NCBI GenBank assembly: GCA_035934405.1
Contig: DASYXW010000003.1
Coordinates: forward strand, 1 to 64,000
Direction: 5' to 3'
Source of the DNA: DASYXW01 sp035934405
Lineage (GTDB): Bacteria > Acidobacteriota > Terriglobia > UBA7540
DNA: 64,000 nt
In this document: in pieces, positions 1-7,162 of the stretch
Numbering within the stretch: position 1 is the first letter of the stretch
Layout of the letters: every line of letters begins with the position of its first letter
Made by a program: the position numbers and the translations under genes
The notes under the pieces: generated by a model
Told to the model about the DNA's origin: nothing
What the model saw: the letters and a program-made list of their open reading frames with translations, nothing else
The model's database searches: none

Positions 1-221
1 CCAGGCCGTGCTCCGCAAAACGGGTGCGCCACAAGGTCACGGTCTTGCGATTGGTTCCCAATTGCTTGGCGATGGCACTCTCCGGGTCGCCTTCGGCCGC
101 CGCCAACACGATGCGGCAGCGCAGCGCCACCTGTTGGGGGGTTCCCCAGCGCGCTCAACTACTGCCGAATTTGCTGTTGCTGGCTGGGACTCATCATCAG
201 TGCGGGACGTTTTCGGGACAT
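1..221 (-). pseudogene. IS630-family transposase, broken N-terminal fragment
   Basis: From an ATG at 221 the minus strand reads MSRKRPALMMSPSQQQ and meets an in-frame TAG at 159-161. The typical IS630 N-terminal helix-turn-helix then resumes in another frame (TPQQVALRCRIVLAAAEGD, then GTNRKTVTLWRTRFAEHGL) up to the window edge. Family knowledge: IS630 transposases start with such an HTH and carry a DDE domain further on, which would lie outside the window. The stop plus frame change indicates an inactivated copy, although programmed frameshifting occurs in some IS630 elements. Confidence 0.75.
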
Positions 222-617
222 GCCCAAGCATAGACCGAACTTTCGTCTATTGTCCAGCTATTTGTTGGACACTCACTAGGCAAGTAAACCCAAGACAGCA
301 AGAGGTAGAGATGACCCGCCGCCACGACCTTCTCATCATCGTCCACCTCCGTTGTGTCAGCAAGGAACTACTCCTCTGCAGGTGCCATCATGTATAGCAT
401 GGAAAGCGGCGCTGTCAAGTATCAAGTGATATCCCGGCAGATGTCGCGAGAGCAAATGCCGCGCAGCCTCTAAAGACGCGCCCTCCCCCTCCCCTGTCCC
501 GGTCGCCGTGGCTACACCCTCTCGCGCCGCGGCGGGGAATGACAGAGAGTGGAATCAAGCTTATAAGAATCGGCAAAATGAGACGCTACCAATTACACTG
601 TATTTGACAGGGGACAA
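222..617. other. intergenic region without a supported gene
   Basis: About 400 bases between the IS630 remnant and truA. ORFs here are short, overlap the transposase remnant or have poor coding character. I see no RNA gene or convincing promoter. A ribosome binding site (AGGGGA, about 610-614) for truA lies at the right end. Confidence 0.5.
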
Positions 618-1448
618 GTGACTACGGACCAAGGACATGAGCTGCGCAACATCTGCCTAACCCTCACTTACGACGGCACAGACTTTCATGGCTGGCAGTG
701 GCAGCCGGGATTGCCGACTATTCAGGAATCTGTGGAAGAAGCTCTCGCGCGAATTATCGGCGAGCGCGCGGACGTGTACGGTTCCGGCCGGACCGACGCC
801 GGCGTTCACGCTCTCGGCCAGGTGGCTAACTTCAGGACGTCGTGCCGGATTCCCTGGCAGAACCTCGTCAAGGCACTGAATGACGCCCTGCCGCCCGCCG
901 TCCGCGTCAAGGAGGCTAGGGAAGTAGCCGAAGAGTTTCACGCCCGTTACGACGCGCGCTCGAAGACGTATCGGTATCGCATCTTGCAGACTCCTATTTG
1001 TTCGCCGTTCCTCTGGCGCTTCGTCTGGCATTATCCTTATCCGCTCGACCACAAGCGCATGGCCGCGGCGGCGAAGCTGGTGGAAGGCGAGCACGATTTC
1101 ACGTCGTTCGCCGCCTGTAGCGGCGTTGTCCCACTCGCCCCCGGCGGTCAGATACCGCCGCTACAACCTGACCCCCGACCCCCGGCCCCTGACCCCCGTT
1201 CTTCGGTTCGCACCATCTTTTCCTCGCGCCTCCTAGCGCGCCCACAAACTTCCATGCTGATCTACGAAGTCCGGGGCAGCGGATTCGTGCACCACATGGT
1301 CCGCAACATTGTCGGTACGCTGATCGAAGTAGGGCGGGGAAAGCTTGCTCCTTCCGATATGCTCAGGATTCTAGAGGCCCGCGACCGGACGCTCGCCGGT
1401 CCAACCGCGCCGGCGTCAGGTTTGTGCCTGGTGCGCGTGGAATATTGA
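618..1448 (+). CDS. truA: tRNA pseudouridine(38-40) synthase TruA
   Basis: 276 aa. TruA isomerises uridines 38-40 in the anticodon arm of tRNAs. The N-terminus has LTYDGTDFHGWQWQPG and the catalytic-Asp motif GRTDAGVHALGQVANF; the C-terminus has the conserved FVHHMVRNIVGTLIEVGRG. The start is GTG at 618 with AGGGGA just upstream; an ATG at 637 is out of frame. Oddity: residues about 167-195 are a Pro/Asp/Arg-rich insert (PDPRPPAPDPRS) encoded by a palindromic element (1116-1165) followed by C-rich tandem repeats. It sits between the HDFTSF segment and the TIFSSRL strand, where other TruA proteins have only a short loop. Flanking conserved motifs are intact, so the enzyme is probably functional. 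Confidence 0.93.
   Translation: MTTDQGHELRNICLTLTYDGTDFHGWQWQPGLPTIQESVEEALARIIGERADVYGSGRTDAGVHALGQVANFRTSCRIPWQNLVKALNDALPPAVRVKEAREVAEEFHARYDARSKTYRYRILQTPICSPFLWRFVWHYPYPLDHKRMAAAAKLVEGEHDFTSFAACSGVVPLAPGGQIPPLQPDPRPPAPDPRSSVRTIFSSRLLARPQTSMLIYEVRGSGFVHHMVRNIVGTLIEVGRGKLAPSDMLRILEARDRTLAGPTAPASGLCLVRVEY
1116..1165. repeat. GTAG-type palindromic element inside truA
   Basis: TGTAGCGGCG (1116-1125) is the perfect inverted complement of CGCCGCTACA (1156-1165). Inside is a second hairpin, CGGCGGT (1142-1148) with ACCGCCG (1154-1160). Similar architecture is seen at 43147-43211 and, more weakly, at 62511-62545. The element is translated as part of TruA. Confidence 0.7.
1168..1199. repeat. C-rich tandem repeat (CTGACCCCCGACCCC type) in truA
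   Basis: Degenerate tandem units of the form TGACCCC, CGACCCC and CGGCCCC, read in frame as PDPRPPAPDPR. The same family recurs in frame in the aldehyde dehydrogenase (3232-3264), the copper ATPase (15140-15175) and the FG-GAP gene (several sites between 26592 and 29100). Confidence 0.85.
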
Positions 1449-1627
1449 CGGAAGCAGTTTTACACTCCACGGGTGGTAGCCTGTACGGGGTGGCGTAGAC
1501 GTGCGCTTCTTAGCATGTCTGCGGCCAGAGGTGACACGGATTAAGCCATGTGCCCTGATTCTTGCGGCCATGGTGCCAGTGGGCATTTCGGTTCAACCCG
1601 GGCGACGAGATGTTAAACTGCGAAGCC

Positions 1628-2179
1628 ATGGCTGACTGGGGTGACTGGTGGCACTCTCCCGTGTTTCAGGTGATACTCACGGGCGTCGCATACATTGGGG
1701 GCGTCCTTACAAAGCCGCTGCAGGATTGGGTTGCCACGAAGCAGGAAGAACGAAACGTGCGCCAATCGCTGTATGCGGAGCTTGCTAGGAATCTGAACGT
1801 CGCCGAAAGAGTACGGCAACAAACCAAGGGTGAAGTAGGACTGTACGAGGGACTTGCAGGCGTTCTGCCATTGCTGAGCTTTGAGTGCTTCGACAGCGCC
1901 AAGAGAAACGCCACATCATTCAATCGATTGCGGGAAGCTGGGTCACTCCAGCAGATTTATTCATTACTGTTGTTGCTGACACGCGTTGAGGAAAAGGTGC
2001 AGACAGAAGTGATAAACGGCGTTTGCACAACGGCCCTTACGGTCGCTGCCGGCTTTACGCTGCGTAAGCAGCTTAAGCCGAGGTTGATTTTAAGACTTCT
2101 GAACTTGAAAACGAGGAAACACCTTCTGGAGACGCAAGACGCGATAAGACAGGGGAAAGTTACGTTCGACCCGCTGTGA
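1628..2179 (+). CDS. unknown protein with one N-terminal membrane segment
   Basis: 183 aa from ATG 1628; ATG 1610 and TTG 1562 are in-frame alternatives and none has a strong ribosome binding site. One hydrophobic segment near the start (VFQVILTGVAYIGGVL) is followed by a mostly helical region rich in Lys, Arg and Glu, consistent with a membrane-anchored cytoplasmic protein. I do not recognise a family. Base composition is visibly less GC-rich than the neighbours, which suggests lateral acquisition. The next gene begins 4 nt after its stop. Confidence 0.6.
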   Translation: MADWGDWWHSPVFQVILTGVAYIGGVLTKPLQDWVATKQEERNVRQSLYAELARNLNVAERVRQQTKGEVGLYEGLAGVLPLLSFECFDSAKRNATSFNRLREAGSLQQIYSLLLLLTRVEEKVQTEVINGVCTTALTVAAGFTLRKQLKPRLILRLLNLKTRKHLLETQDAIRQGKVTFDPL

Positions 2180-2183
2180 ATTT

Positions 2184-3869
2184 ATGGGGACCCCCACCGC
2201 AACCATCCGCCCCAAGCTGCAGTCCCTGAACCCCGCCACCGGTGAACTCTTCGCCGAGTTCGATCCGGCCAGTGATGCCGACGTCAAGGCAGCGGTGGCA
2301 CGGGCACAGCAGGCGGCGCCGGCATGGCGCGCGCTCGGCGTCCATGACCGAGCGCGTTATCTCCTGCGGCTTAAGGACGTTCTTTACGACCGCCGCAACG
2401 AGATCGCGGCGCTCATCACCCGCGAGGCCGGAAAGCCGCTGGTCGAATCGCTGGTGGCTGAAGTTCTCGTGGCGCTCGACACGCTCGACTATTTTGCCCG
2501 CCACGCCGCAGCGTTTCTCGCACCCCAGGACGTCCCTCATCACAACCTCGCGGTGCGGCTCAAGCGCGGACGGCTGGAATACGAGCCCTACGGCGTGATC
2601 GGCATCATTTCGCCTTCCAACTACCCGCTCAGCATTCCGATCGGCGAGATGGCTCCGGCGCTGGTGGCCGGCAATACGGTGGTCCTGAAACCTTCCGAAT
2701 TCACGCCGCAGATTGGCCTCGCCATCGGCGAGCTGCTCGAGGCCGCCGAGCTGCCTCCTGGGGTCGCGACTGTGATTCTCGGCGACGGCACAACCGGCCG
2801 AGCGCTCGTCTCTGCCGGCATTGACAAGCTGATCTTTACCGGCAGCGTGCCGACGGGAAAGCGAATCCAGGCTGCGGCCGCCGAGCGCTTGCTGCCGACC
2901 GTCCTCGAGCTCGGCGGCAAGGATCCCATGATTGTCTGCGCTGACGCCGACCTCAACCTCGCATCAAGCGGTGCCGTCTGGGGTGCGTTCACCAACGCCG
3001 GCCAGGCTTGCCTTTCCGTCGAGCGCTGCTACGTGGTCCGCTCCGTGGCCGAGAAATTCACCCGCCTCTGCATGGAAAAGGCGAAGCAGTTGCGCGTGGG
3101 GCCGGGGGATGATCCTTCGACTGACGTCGGCCCGCTGATCCGCGAGCGCCAGGTGCGGATTGTGGAGGAGCACGTGGCGGATGCCGTTGCCCAGGGCGCC
3201 GTCGTGCTCTGTGGCGGCCGGAGGCCTGCGGCCGGGGGTCAGGGGTCAGGGGTCGGGGGTCAGGGAACTGCCACCATAGGCGAAGCTTCTCCAACTCCGA
3301 ACTCCGAACTCCGACCTGCCTTATCCCTGTCCCCCGTCCCCCGACCCCCGTCCCCCGGCTTCTTCTACGAGCCTACCGTCCTAGCCGGTGTGCATCACGG
3401 CATGCGCATCATGCGCGAGGAGACTTTTGGGCCCGTGCTGCCCATCATGGCGGTAGACGACGAAGCCCAGGCCGTCGCGCTCGCGAACGACAGCGAATTC
3501 GGCCTCTCGGCCAGCGTCTGGACGCGCGACCTCGCCCGCGGCGAGCGTCTGGCGCGCCAGATTCAGGCCGGCGCGGTCATGGTGAACGACTGCATCAGCT
3601 ACTTCGGAGTGTGCGAAGCGCCGCACGGCGGCGTCAAGGCGAGCGGCATCGGGCGCAGCCACTCGCGTCTTGGACTTATGGAGATGGTGCGGGTAAAATA
3701 CATTGACGTCGACCTCGTGCCCAAACTGCCGAAGCTATGGTGGTTCCGGTACGATGGCATGGTGAGGCCGATGCAGGGATTCGTCGAGTTTTTGTTCGCC
3801 GGTGGCGTGCGACGGCGGGTGTGGGGGCTGGCCTCGGCGTTGGCTGGTCTGGGCAAGCGGCGTGTTTAG
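2184..3869 (+). CDS. NAD(P)-dependent aldehyde dehydrogenase with repeat-encoded insert
   Basis: 561 aa against about 480-500 usual for the superfamily. It oxidises an aldehyde to a carboxylate; the substrate cannot be told. Motifs are SPSNYPLSIP (cofactor fold), FTGSVPTGK, the general-base Glu in LELGGKDP (E242) and the catalytic Cys in GQACLSVE (C276). Residues about 349-391 are an insert (3228-3357) between CGGRRP and GFFYEPTVL, made of three different low-complexity repeats, which explains most of the extra length. The C-terminus carries an extra hydrophobic/basic tail (FVEFLFAGGVRRRVWGL), possibly a membrane anchor. ATG 2184 has no clear ribosome binding site. Confidence 0.88.
   Translation: MGTPTATIRPKLQSLNPATGELFAEFDPASDADVKAAVARAQQAAPAWRALGVHDRARYLLRLKDVLYDRRNEIAALITREAGKPLVESLVAEVLVALDTLDYFARHAAAFLAPQDVPHHNLAVRLKRGRLEYEPYGVIGIISPSNYPLSIPIGEMAPALVAGNTVVLKPSEFTPQIGLAIGELLEAAELPPGVATVILGDGTTGRALVSAGIDKLIFTGSVPTGKRIQAAAAERLLPTVLELGGKDPMIVCADADLNLASSGAVWGAFTNAGQACLSVERCYVVRSVAEKFTRLCMEKAKQLRVGPGDDPSTDVGPLIRERQVRIVEEHVADAVAQGAVVLCGGRRPAAGGQGSGVGGQGTATIGEASPTPNSELRPALSLSPVPRPPSPGFFYEPTVLAGVHHGMRIMREETFGPVLPIMAVDDEAQAVALANDSEFGLSASVWTRDLARGERLARQIQAGAVMVNDCISYFGVCEAPHGGVKASGIGRSHSRLGLMEMVRVKYIDVDLVPKLPKLWWFRYDGMVRPMQGFVEFLFAGGVRRRVWGLASALAGLGKRRV
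3228..3360. repeat. compound tandem-repeat insert in aldehyde dehydrogenase
   Basis: Three repeat families lie back to back: GGGGTCA-type units (3232-3264), AACTCCG-type units (3289-3317) and C-rich GTCCCCC/GACCCCC units (3328-3358). The whole tract stays open in the dehydrogenase frame. Confidence 0.85.
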
Positions 3870-3898
3870 GAGCTGTCCCTGCGGGCGCCTGGCAATCA

Positions 3899-4024
3899 AT
3901 GGGTAGGAACCGTGAGTTACGCAAGAAGATTGCATCGAGAGAGCGGCGAATCGAGCAGCATGTCGAGAAGGCCCGGCTGGAGCGACTTAGGTCCTGCCCA
4001 AACGAAGAACGCATTGAGCACTGA
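3899..4024 (+). CDS. small MGRNR-type protein, probably truncated by TGA
   Basis: 41 aa, basic, starting MGRNRELRKKIASRERRIE. It resembles the 60-aa protein encoded at 39882-40064 (MGRNRKLRDRLDGIERT; shared ERI near the middle). Where the paralogue has ERIAYWEREVE this one has ERIEH, TGA, EMEIRIW; the stop sits where the paralogue has Trp and would arise from TGG by one change. The frame stays open after it for 23 codons to TAG 4094-4096. The readthrough part overlaps the start of the next gene. Function unknown. Confidence 0.55.
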   Translation: MGRNRELRKKIASRERRIEQHVEKARLERLRSCPNEERIEH

Positions 4025-4041
4025 GAAATGGAGATTCGAAT

Positions 4042-4320
4042 ATGGCAACAAGCAAACGAGTGGGATCGGCGGCGATTGCTAAGAGAATGGGGGTAGATCT
4101 CACGGAGTTGCGCGAGGCGGCAGAGTCGAAGCTCGATGAAATCGCTCAGCCTTCCGAAGAAATGAACCAGCTTCGGAAGAAACTCCGACTCCTCAAGAGA
4201 GAAGGCCGACCCTACCAGGACGCGCTCACCGAACTGGGCGGGGTCTCAGAAGTGCTGAGGGCGCAAGCAGACAGCGCCTGCGCCATGATTGACGGGATTA
4301 TCGATTTCCTCCCGGACTGA
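4042..4320 (+). CDS. unknown small helical protein
   Basis: 92 aa starting MATSKRVGSAAIAKRMG. It is rich in Glu, Lys and Leu with heptad-like stretches, so probably helical or coiled coil, and has no membrane segment or Cys pair. It overlaps the possible readthrough extension of the small gene before it and ends 18 nt before the next gene. I do not recognise a family. Confidence 0.5.
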   Translation: MATSKRVGSAAIAKRMGVDLTELREAAESKLDEIAQPSEEMNQLRKKLRLLKREGRPYQDALTELGGVSEVLRAQADSACAMIDGIIDFLPD

Positions 4321-4338
4321 CCGGAGATATGGAGACAT

Positions 4339-4617
4339 ATGGTTGACACGGCAGAAATCGGGATTAAAGAAAAGAAGCCTGGCCAGCGGGCTTGTGACCA
4401 GAAGGACGTCAAGGGTGAACTCTGCCTCGGCCATCTGAAGCGTTGGTACACGCCTGACGCCGAGGCCGTCAAGCAGGCGGGCAAGGACGCCGAAATCTAC
4501 CGCTGCGAGCGCTGCCACACGCTTTACCGTCCGGCGGCTACGGACGACTCCAGCGTCGGATTGCGGTACGACAGGCAGCCAGTAACCTTATTGGGATCGT
4601 TCGGACATAAGAAATAA
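4339..4617 (+). CDS. unknown small Cys-containing (zinc-ribbon-like) protein
   Basis: 92 aa starting MVDTAEIGIKEKKPGQ. Four Cys are present: one after GQRA, one in ELCLGHLKRWY, and a CERCHTLYRP knuckle. This fits a metal-binding ribbon, but the first pair is not a clean CxxC. Its preference for charged residues suggests a cytoplasmic protein. It is probably co-transcribed with the preceding small gene; a tandem-repeat region follows. Confidence 0.5.
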   Translation: MVDTAEIGIKEKKPGQRACDQKDVKGELCLGHLKRWYTPDAEAVKQAGKDAEIYRCERCHTLYRPAATDDSSVGLRYDRQPVTLLGSFGHKK

Positions 4618-4649
4618 CATGTCGCGAAAACATACAATTTGTACAAACG

Positions 4650-4764
4650 AAGCCGTCAACTTATTGAAAACAAACCAAAGGCGCTTTTTGATAGAACGCA
4701 GAGCCGTCAACATGTTGAAAACAAGACCCTTATATCGTCAAAGCCGTCAAGTTATTGAAAAATA
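4650..4764 (+). repeat. three direct copies of an AAGCCGTCAAC repeat upstream of the LeuA-like gene
   Basis: Copies begin at about 4651, 4702 and 4741. Each reads AGCCGTCAA, a variable 4-5 nt, then TTGAAAA. The first two are 51 nt apart and their spacer contains CTTTTTGATA. The same repeat, with 51-nt spacing and a TTATTTGATA spacer, lies upstream of pdxS (60601-60676) in the same orientation relative to the gene. AT-rich against the local background. Confidence 0.8.
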
Positions 4765-4795
4765 ATATAGATAACTCAACAGCCTCAACGCCATC

Positions 4796-6055
4796 ATGGG
4801 CCCTAACACTGACCTGATTTACGACTGGAACCGCATGAACGGCCCAGAGTTCGACCTCGGCAGGCGGCAGCCGCTGGTCAACGATGAGACTCTGCGCGAC
4901 GGCCTGCAGTCGCCTTCGGTGCTCGATCCCCCGATCGAAAAAAAGATTGAAATCATGCATCTCATGGAGGCCGTCGGTATTGACAGCCTGAATCTCGGCT
5001 TGCCGGGCGCCGGTCCGCGCGCTCAGGCAGATGTGCTGCGCTTGGCGAGGGAAATCGTCAACTCGAAGCTGCGTCTCAAAGCCAATTGCGCCGCGCGGAC
5101 GCACGAGAACGACATCACGCCGATTGCCGACGTGGTGCAGGCGACCGGCCTTGAAATCGAAGCCGCCACGTTTATCGGTTCGAGTCCGATTCGCCAATAC
5201 ACGGAAGACTGGACGCTCGACTTCCTGCTGCGCACGACCGAGAAGGCAGTGACGTTTGCCCGCGGCCTGGGCCTGCCCGTGATGTACGTCACCGAGGATA
5301 CGACGCGCGCCCGGCCCGAAGTCATCAAGAAGCTGTACACCACGGCCATCGAATGCGGGGCGCGGGCGATTGTCGTGTGCGACACGGTCGGCCACGTGAC
5401 GCCGCGCGGCGTGCGGGCGCTGCTCGGCTTCGTCCGCGACGAAATCCTGAAGCCGGCGGGCGGCGGCATCCGTCTCGACTGGCACGGCCACTCCGACCGG
5501 GGCCTCGCCGTCGCCAATTCGCTGGCGGCTTACGAAGCCGGCGCCGACCAGGTGCACGGGGCGGCGCTCGGCATCGGCGAGCGCGTGGGCAATACGCCGC
5601 TCGACCAGGTGTGCGTGAACCTCAAGCTGATGGGCGCGCCGGGCTGGGCGGAGCGCGACCTGACGCGCCTCAAGGACTACTGCGCCGCGGTCTCCGAGGC
5701 TACCGGTGTAGCCATCCCGCCCAACTACCCGGTGTTCGGCTCGGACGCCTTTCGCACCGCCACCGGGGTCCACGCCGCCGCCGTCATCAAGGCCTATCGC
5801 AAGGGTGACTCTGAGCTTGCCAACCAGGTCTATTCCGGCGTGCCCTCGCACTGGTTCGGCCTCGAACAGAAGATTGAAGTCGGCCCCATGAGCGGCAAAT
5901 CCAACGTGGTGCACTGGCTGGAAAAGCGGGGCATCGCGCCGGCCGATGAAATCGTGGAGCGCATCTTCGCGCGCGCCAAGCAGGCCGACCGCGTGCTCGG
6001 CGAAGAAGAGTTGCTGGAGCTGTGTGAGAAGCCGGTCGGGAGCGGGAGGGTTTAG
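4796..6055 (+). CDS. LeuA-family synthase (2-isopropylmalate/homocitrate synthase-like)
   Basis: 419 aa. Members condense acetyl-CoA with a 2-oxoacid. The TIM-barrel signature NDETLRDGLQSP is at residues about 28-39 and the metal-binding H-x-H motif is in DWHGHSDRGLAVANS, with GIGERVGNTPLDQV after it. The length and C-terminus show no regulatory LeuA dimerisation domain, so this is a short form such as homocitrate-, citramalate- or isopropylmalate-synthase type; substrate undecided. ATG 4796 has no obvious ribosome binding site. No other leucine or lysine biosynthesis gene is adjacent. The tandem repeat just upstream may control it. Confidence 0.85.
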   Translation: MGPNTDLIYDWNRMNGPEFDLGRRQPLVNDETLRDGLQSPSVLDPPIEKKIEIMHLMEAVGIDSLNLGLPGAGPRAQADVLRLAREIVNSKLRLKANCAARTHENDITPIADVVQATGLEIEAATFIGSSPIRQYTEDWTLDFLLRTTEKAVTFARGLGLPVMYVTEDTTRARPEVIKKLYTTAIECGARAIVVCDTVGHVTPRGVRALLGFVRDEILKPAGGGIRLDWHGHSDRGLAVANSLAAYEAGADQVHGAALGIGERVGNTPLDQVCVNLKLMGAPGWAERDLTRLKDYCAAVSEATGVAIPPNYPVFGSDAFRTATGVHAAAVIKAYRKGDSELANQVYSGVPSHWFGLEQKIEVGPMSGKSNVVHWLEKRGIAPADEIVERIFARAKQADRVLGEEELLELCEKPVGSGRV

Positions 6056-6121
6056 CGAAGTTGGGTTGGGCGTCCTTTTTCCGTTTGTCGCCTTGACACC
6101 GCATTCGTTGGTCGAGGCTAG

Positions 6122-7018
6122 TTGACTTGCCTGGTGAGCATTCGCGCCAAAGCCGAGCTGTTGCTGGTGATGGTCACGGCCATCTGGGGCGCGACTTTTG
6201 TGATCGTGAAGGGCGCGCTTGCCGAAGCCTCGCCCCTGCCCTTCATCGCCCTGCGATTTACCGCCGCGGGGCTCCTGCTTCTGTTGGTGCTGGCGCGCGG
6301 TCGCGTGGAACGCGCCGCGCTCGTGCCCGGCGTCGTGCTGGGTGTCTTTCTCTTCGCCGGCTATGCGTTTCAGACGTGGGGCCTGCTCTATACCACGCCC
6401 TCAAAGTCAGCCTTCATCACCGGATCGAGCGTCATTCTGGTGCCGCTCATCATGCTGTTCTACGGCACGCCGCTGCGCACTCCCTCGCTCGCCGGCGCTG
6501 CTTTCGGTCTCGCCGGGATCTACATCCTGGTGGCGCCGTCAGGGTCCGGCGGCTCGGGAATCACCGGCGTCAATCGGGGCGACATCTTCACGCTCTTCGG
6601 CGCCGCGTCCTTTGCCGTGCACATCGCGCTGGTGGGCCGCTACACGCGCCGCATTCCGTTTCGTAGTCTGGTGCCGGTGCAGATTCTTGCGGTGGGCGTT
6701 CTCGCTGCCGCCACTCTGCCGGCCGCGCCAAACTTTCGCTGGCGCTGGACGGCGGGCCTCGCGGTCGCGCTCGCCGTCACCGCCCTCTTGGCCACGGCGG
6801 TGGCTTTCACCGTGCAGAACTGGGCGCAGCAATACACGCCGCCGGCGCACACGGCGCTCATCTTCGTGCTCGAACCGGTTTTTGCGGCGCTCACCTCGCG
6901 GTTCGCCCTCGGCGAGCGCCTGGGCGTCGGAGTTCTTGCGGGCGCCGGTCTGATTCTGGCTGGAATGGTAGTCTCGGAGTTCTGGGGCGGGGCGGCGCCG
7001 TCCGCGGTCGAGAGTTAG
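6122..7018 (+). CDS. EamA/DMT-superfamily membrane transporter
   Basis: 298 aa with about ten hydrophobic segments arranged as two EamA repeats. The first repeat contains TAIWGATFVIVKGAL and the second ends near HTALIFVLEPVFAALTSRF. Family knowledge: drug/metabolite exporters of the inner membrane; substrate unknown. The start is taken as TTG 6122 (GAGG about 6 nt upstream); GTG 6134 is an alternative. It is convergent with the next gene. Confidence 0.85.
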   Translation: MTCLVSIRAKAELLLVMVTAIWGATFVIVKGALAEASPLPFIALRFTAAGLLLLLVLARGRVERAALVPGVVLGVFLFAGYAFQTWGLLYTTPSKSAFITGSSVILVPLIMLFYGTPLRTPSLAGAAFGLAGIYILVAPSGSGGSGITGVNRGDIFTLFGAASFAVHIALVGRYTRRIPFRSLVPVQILAVGVLAAATLPAAPNFRWRWTAGLAVALAVTALLATAVAFTVQNWAQQYTPPAHTALIFVLEPVFAALTSRFALGERLGVGVLAGAGLILAGMVVSEFWGGAAPSAVES

Positions 7019-7039
7019 AGATCAGGCAAGGGCGCGAGT

Positions 7040-7072
7040 CCCGGCGCTGACGCGATTCTCCTCCGCGCCGGG
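7040..7072. terminator. possible bidirectional hairpin between convergent genes
   Basis: CCCGGCGC (7040-7047) pairs perfectly with GCGCCGGG (7065-7072) across a 17-nt loop. It lies between the EamA transporter and the convergent secreted protein. There is no U-tract, so intrinsic termination is uncertain. Confidence 0.3.
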
Positions 7073-7162
7073 CAAGCAGGTGAAATCGCGAAAACCCTGC
7101 GCCTCGCGCCCGAGCCGAGTGTAACAATAATCCGAGCCTCGGCGGCAACGATCGCAACCCCC

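Noticed and set aside
1168..1199. CRISPR-like array
   Set aside because: Units are too short, degenerate, without spacers, and lie inside coding sequence; no cas genes are in the window.
4730..5914. 394-codon minus-strand frame opposite the LeuA-like gene
   Set aside because: The plus strand has clear family motifs; the minus frame is Arg/His/Asp-rich shadow coding.
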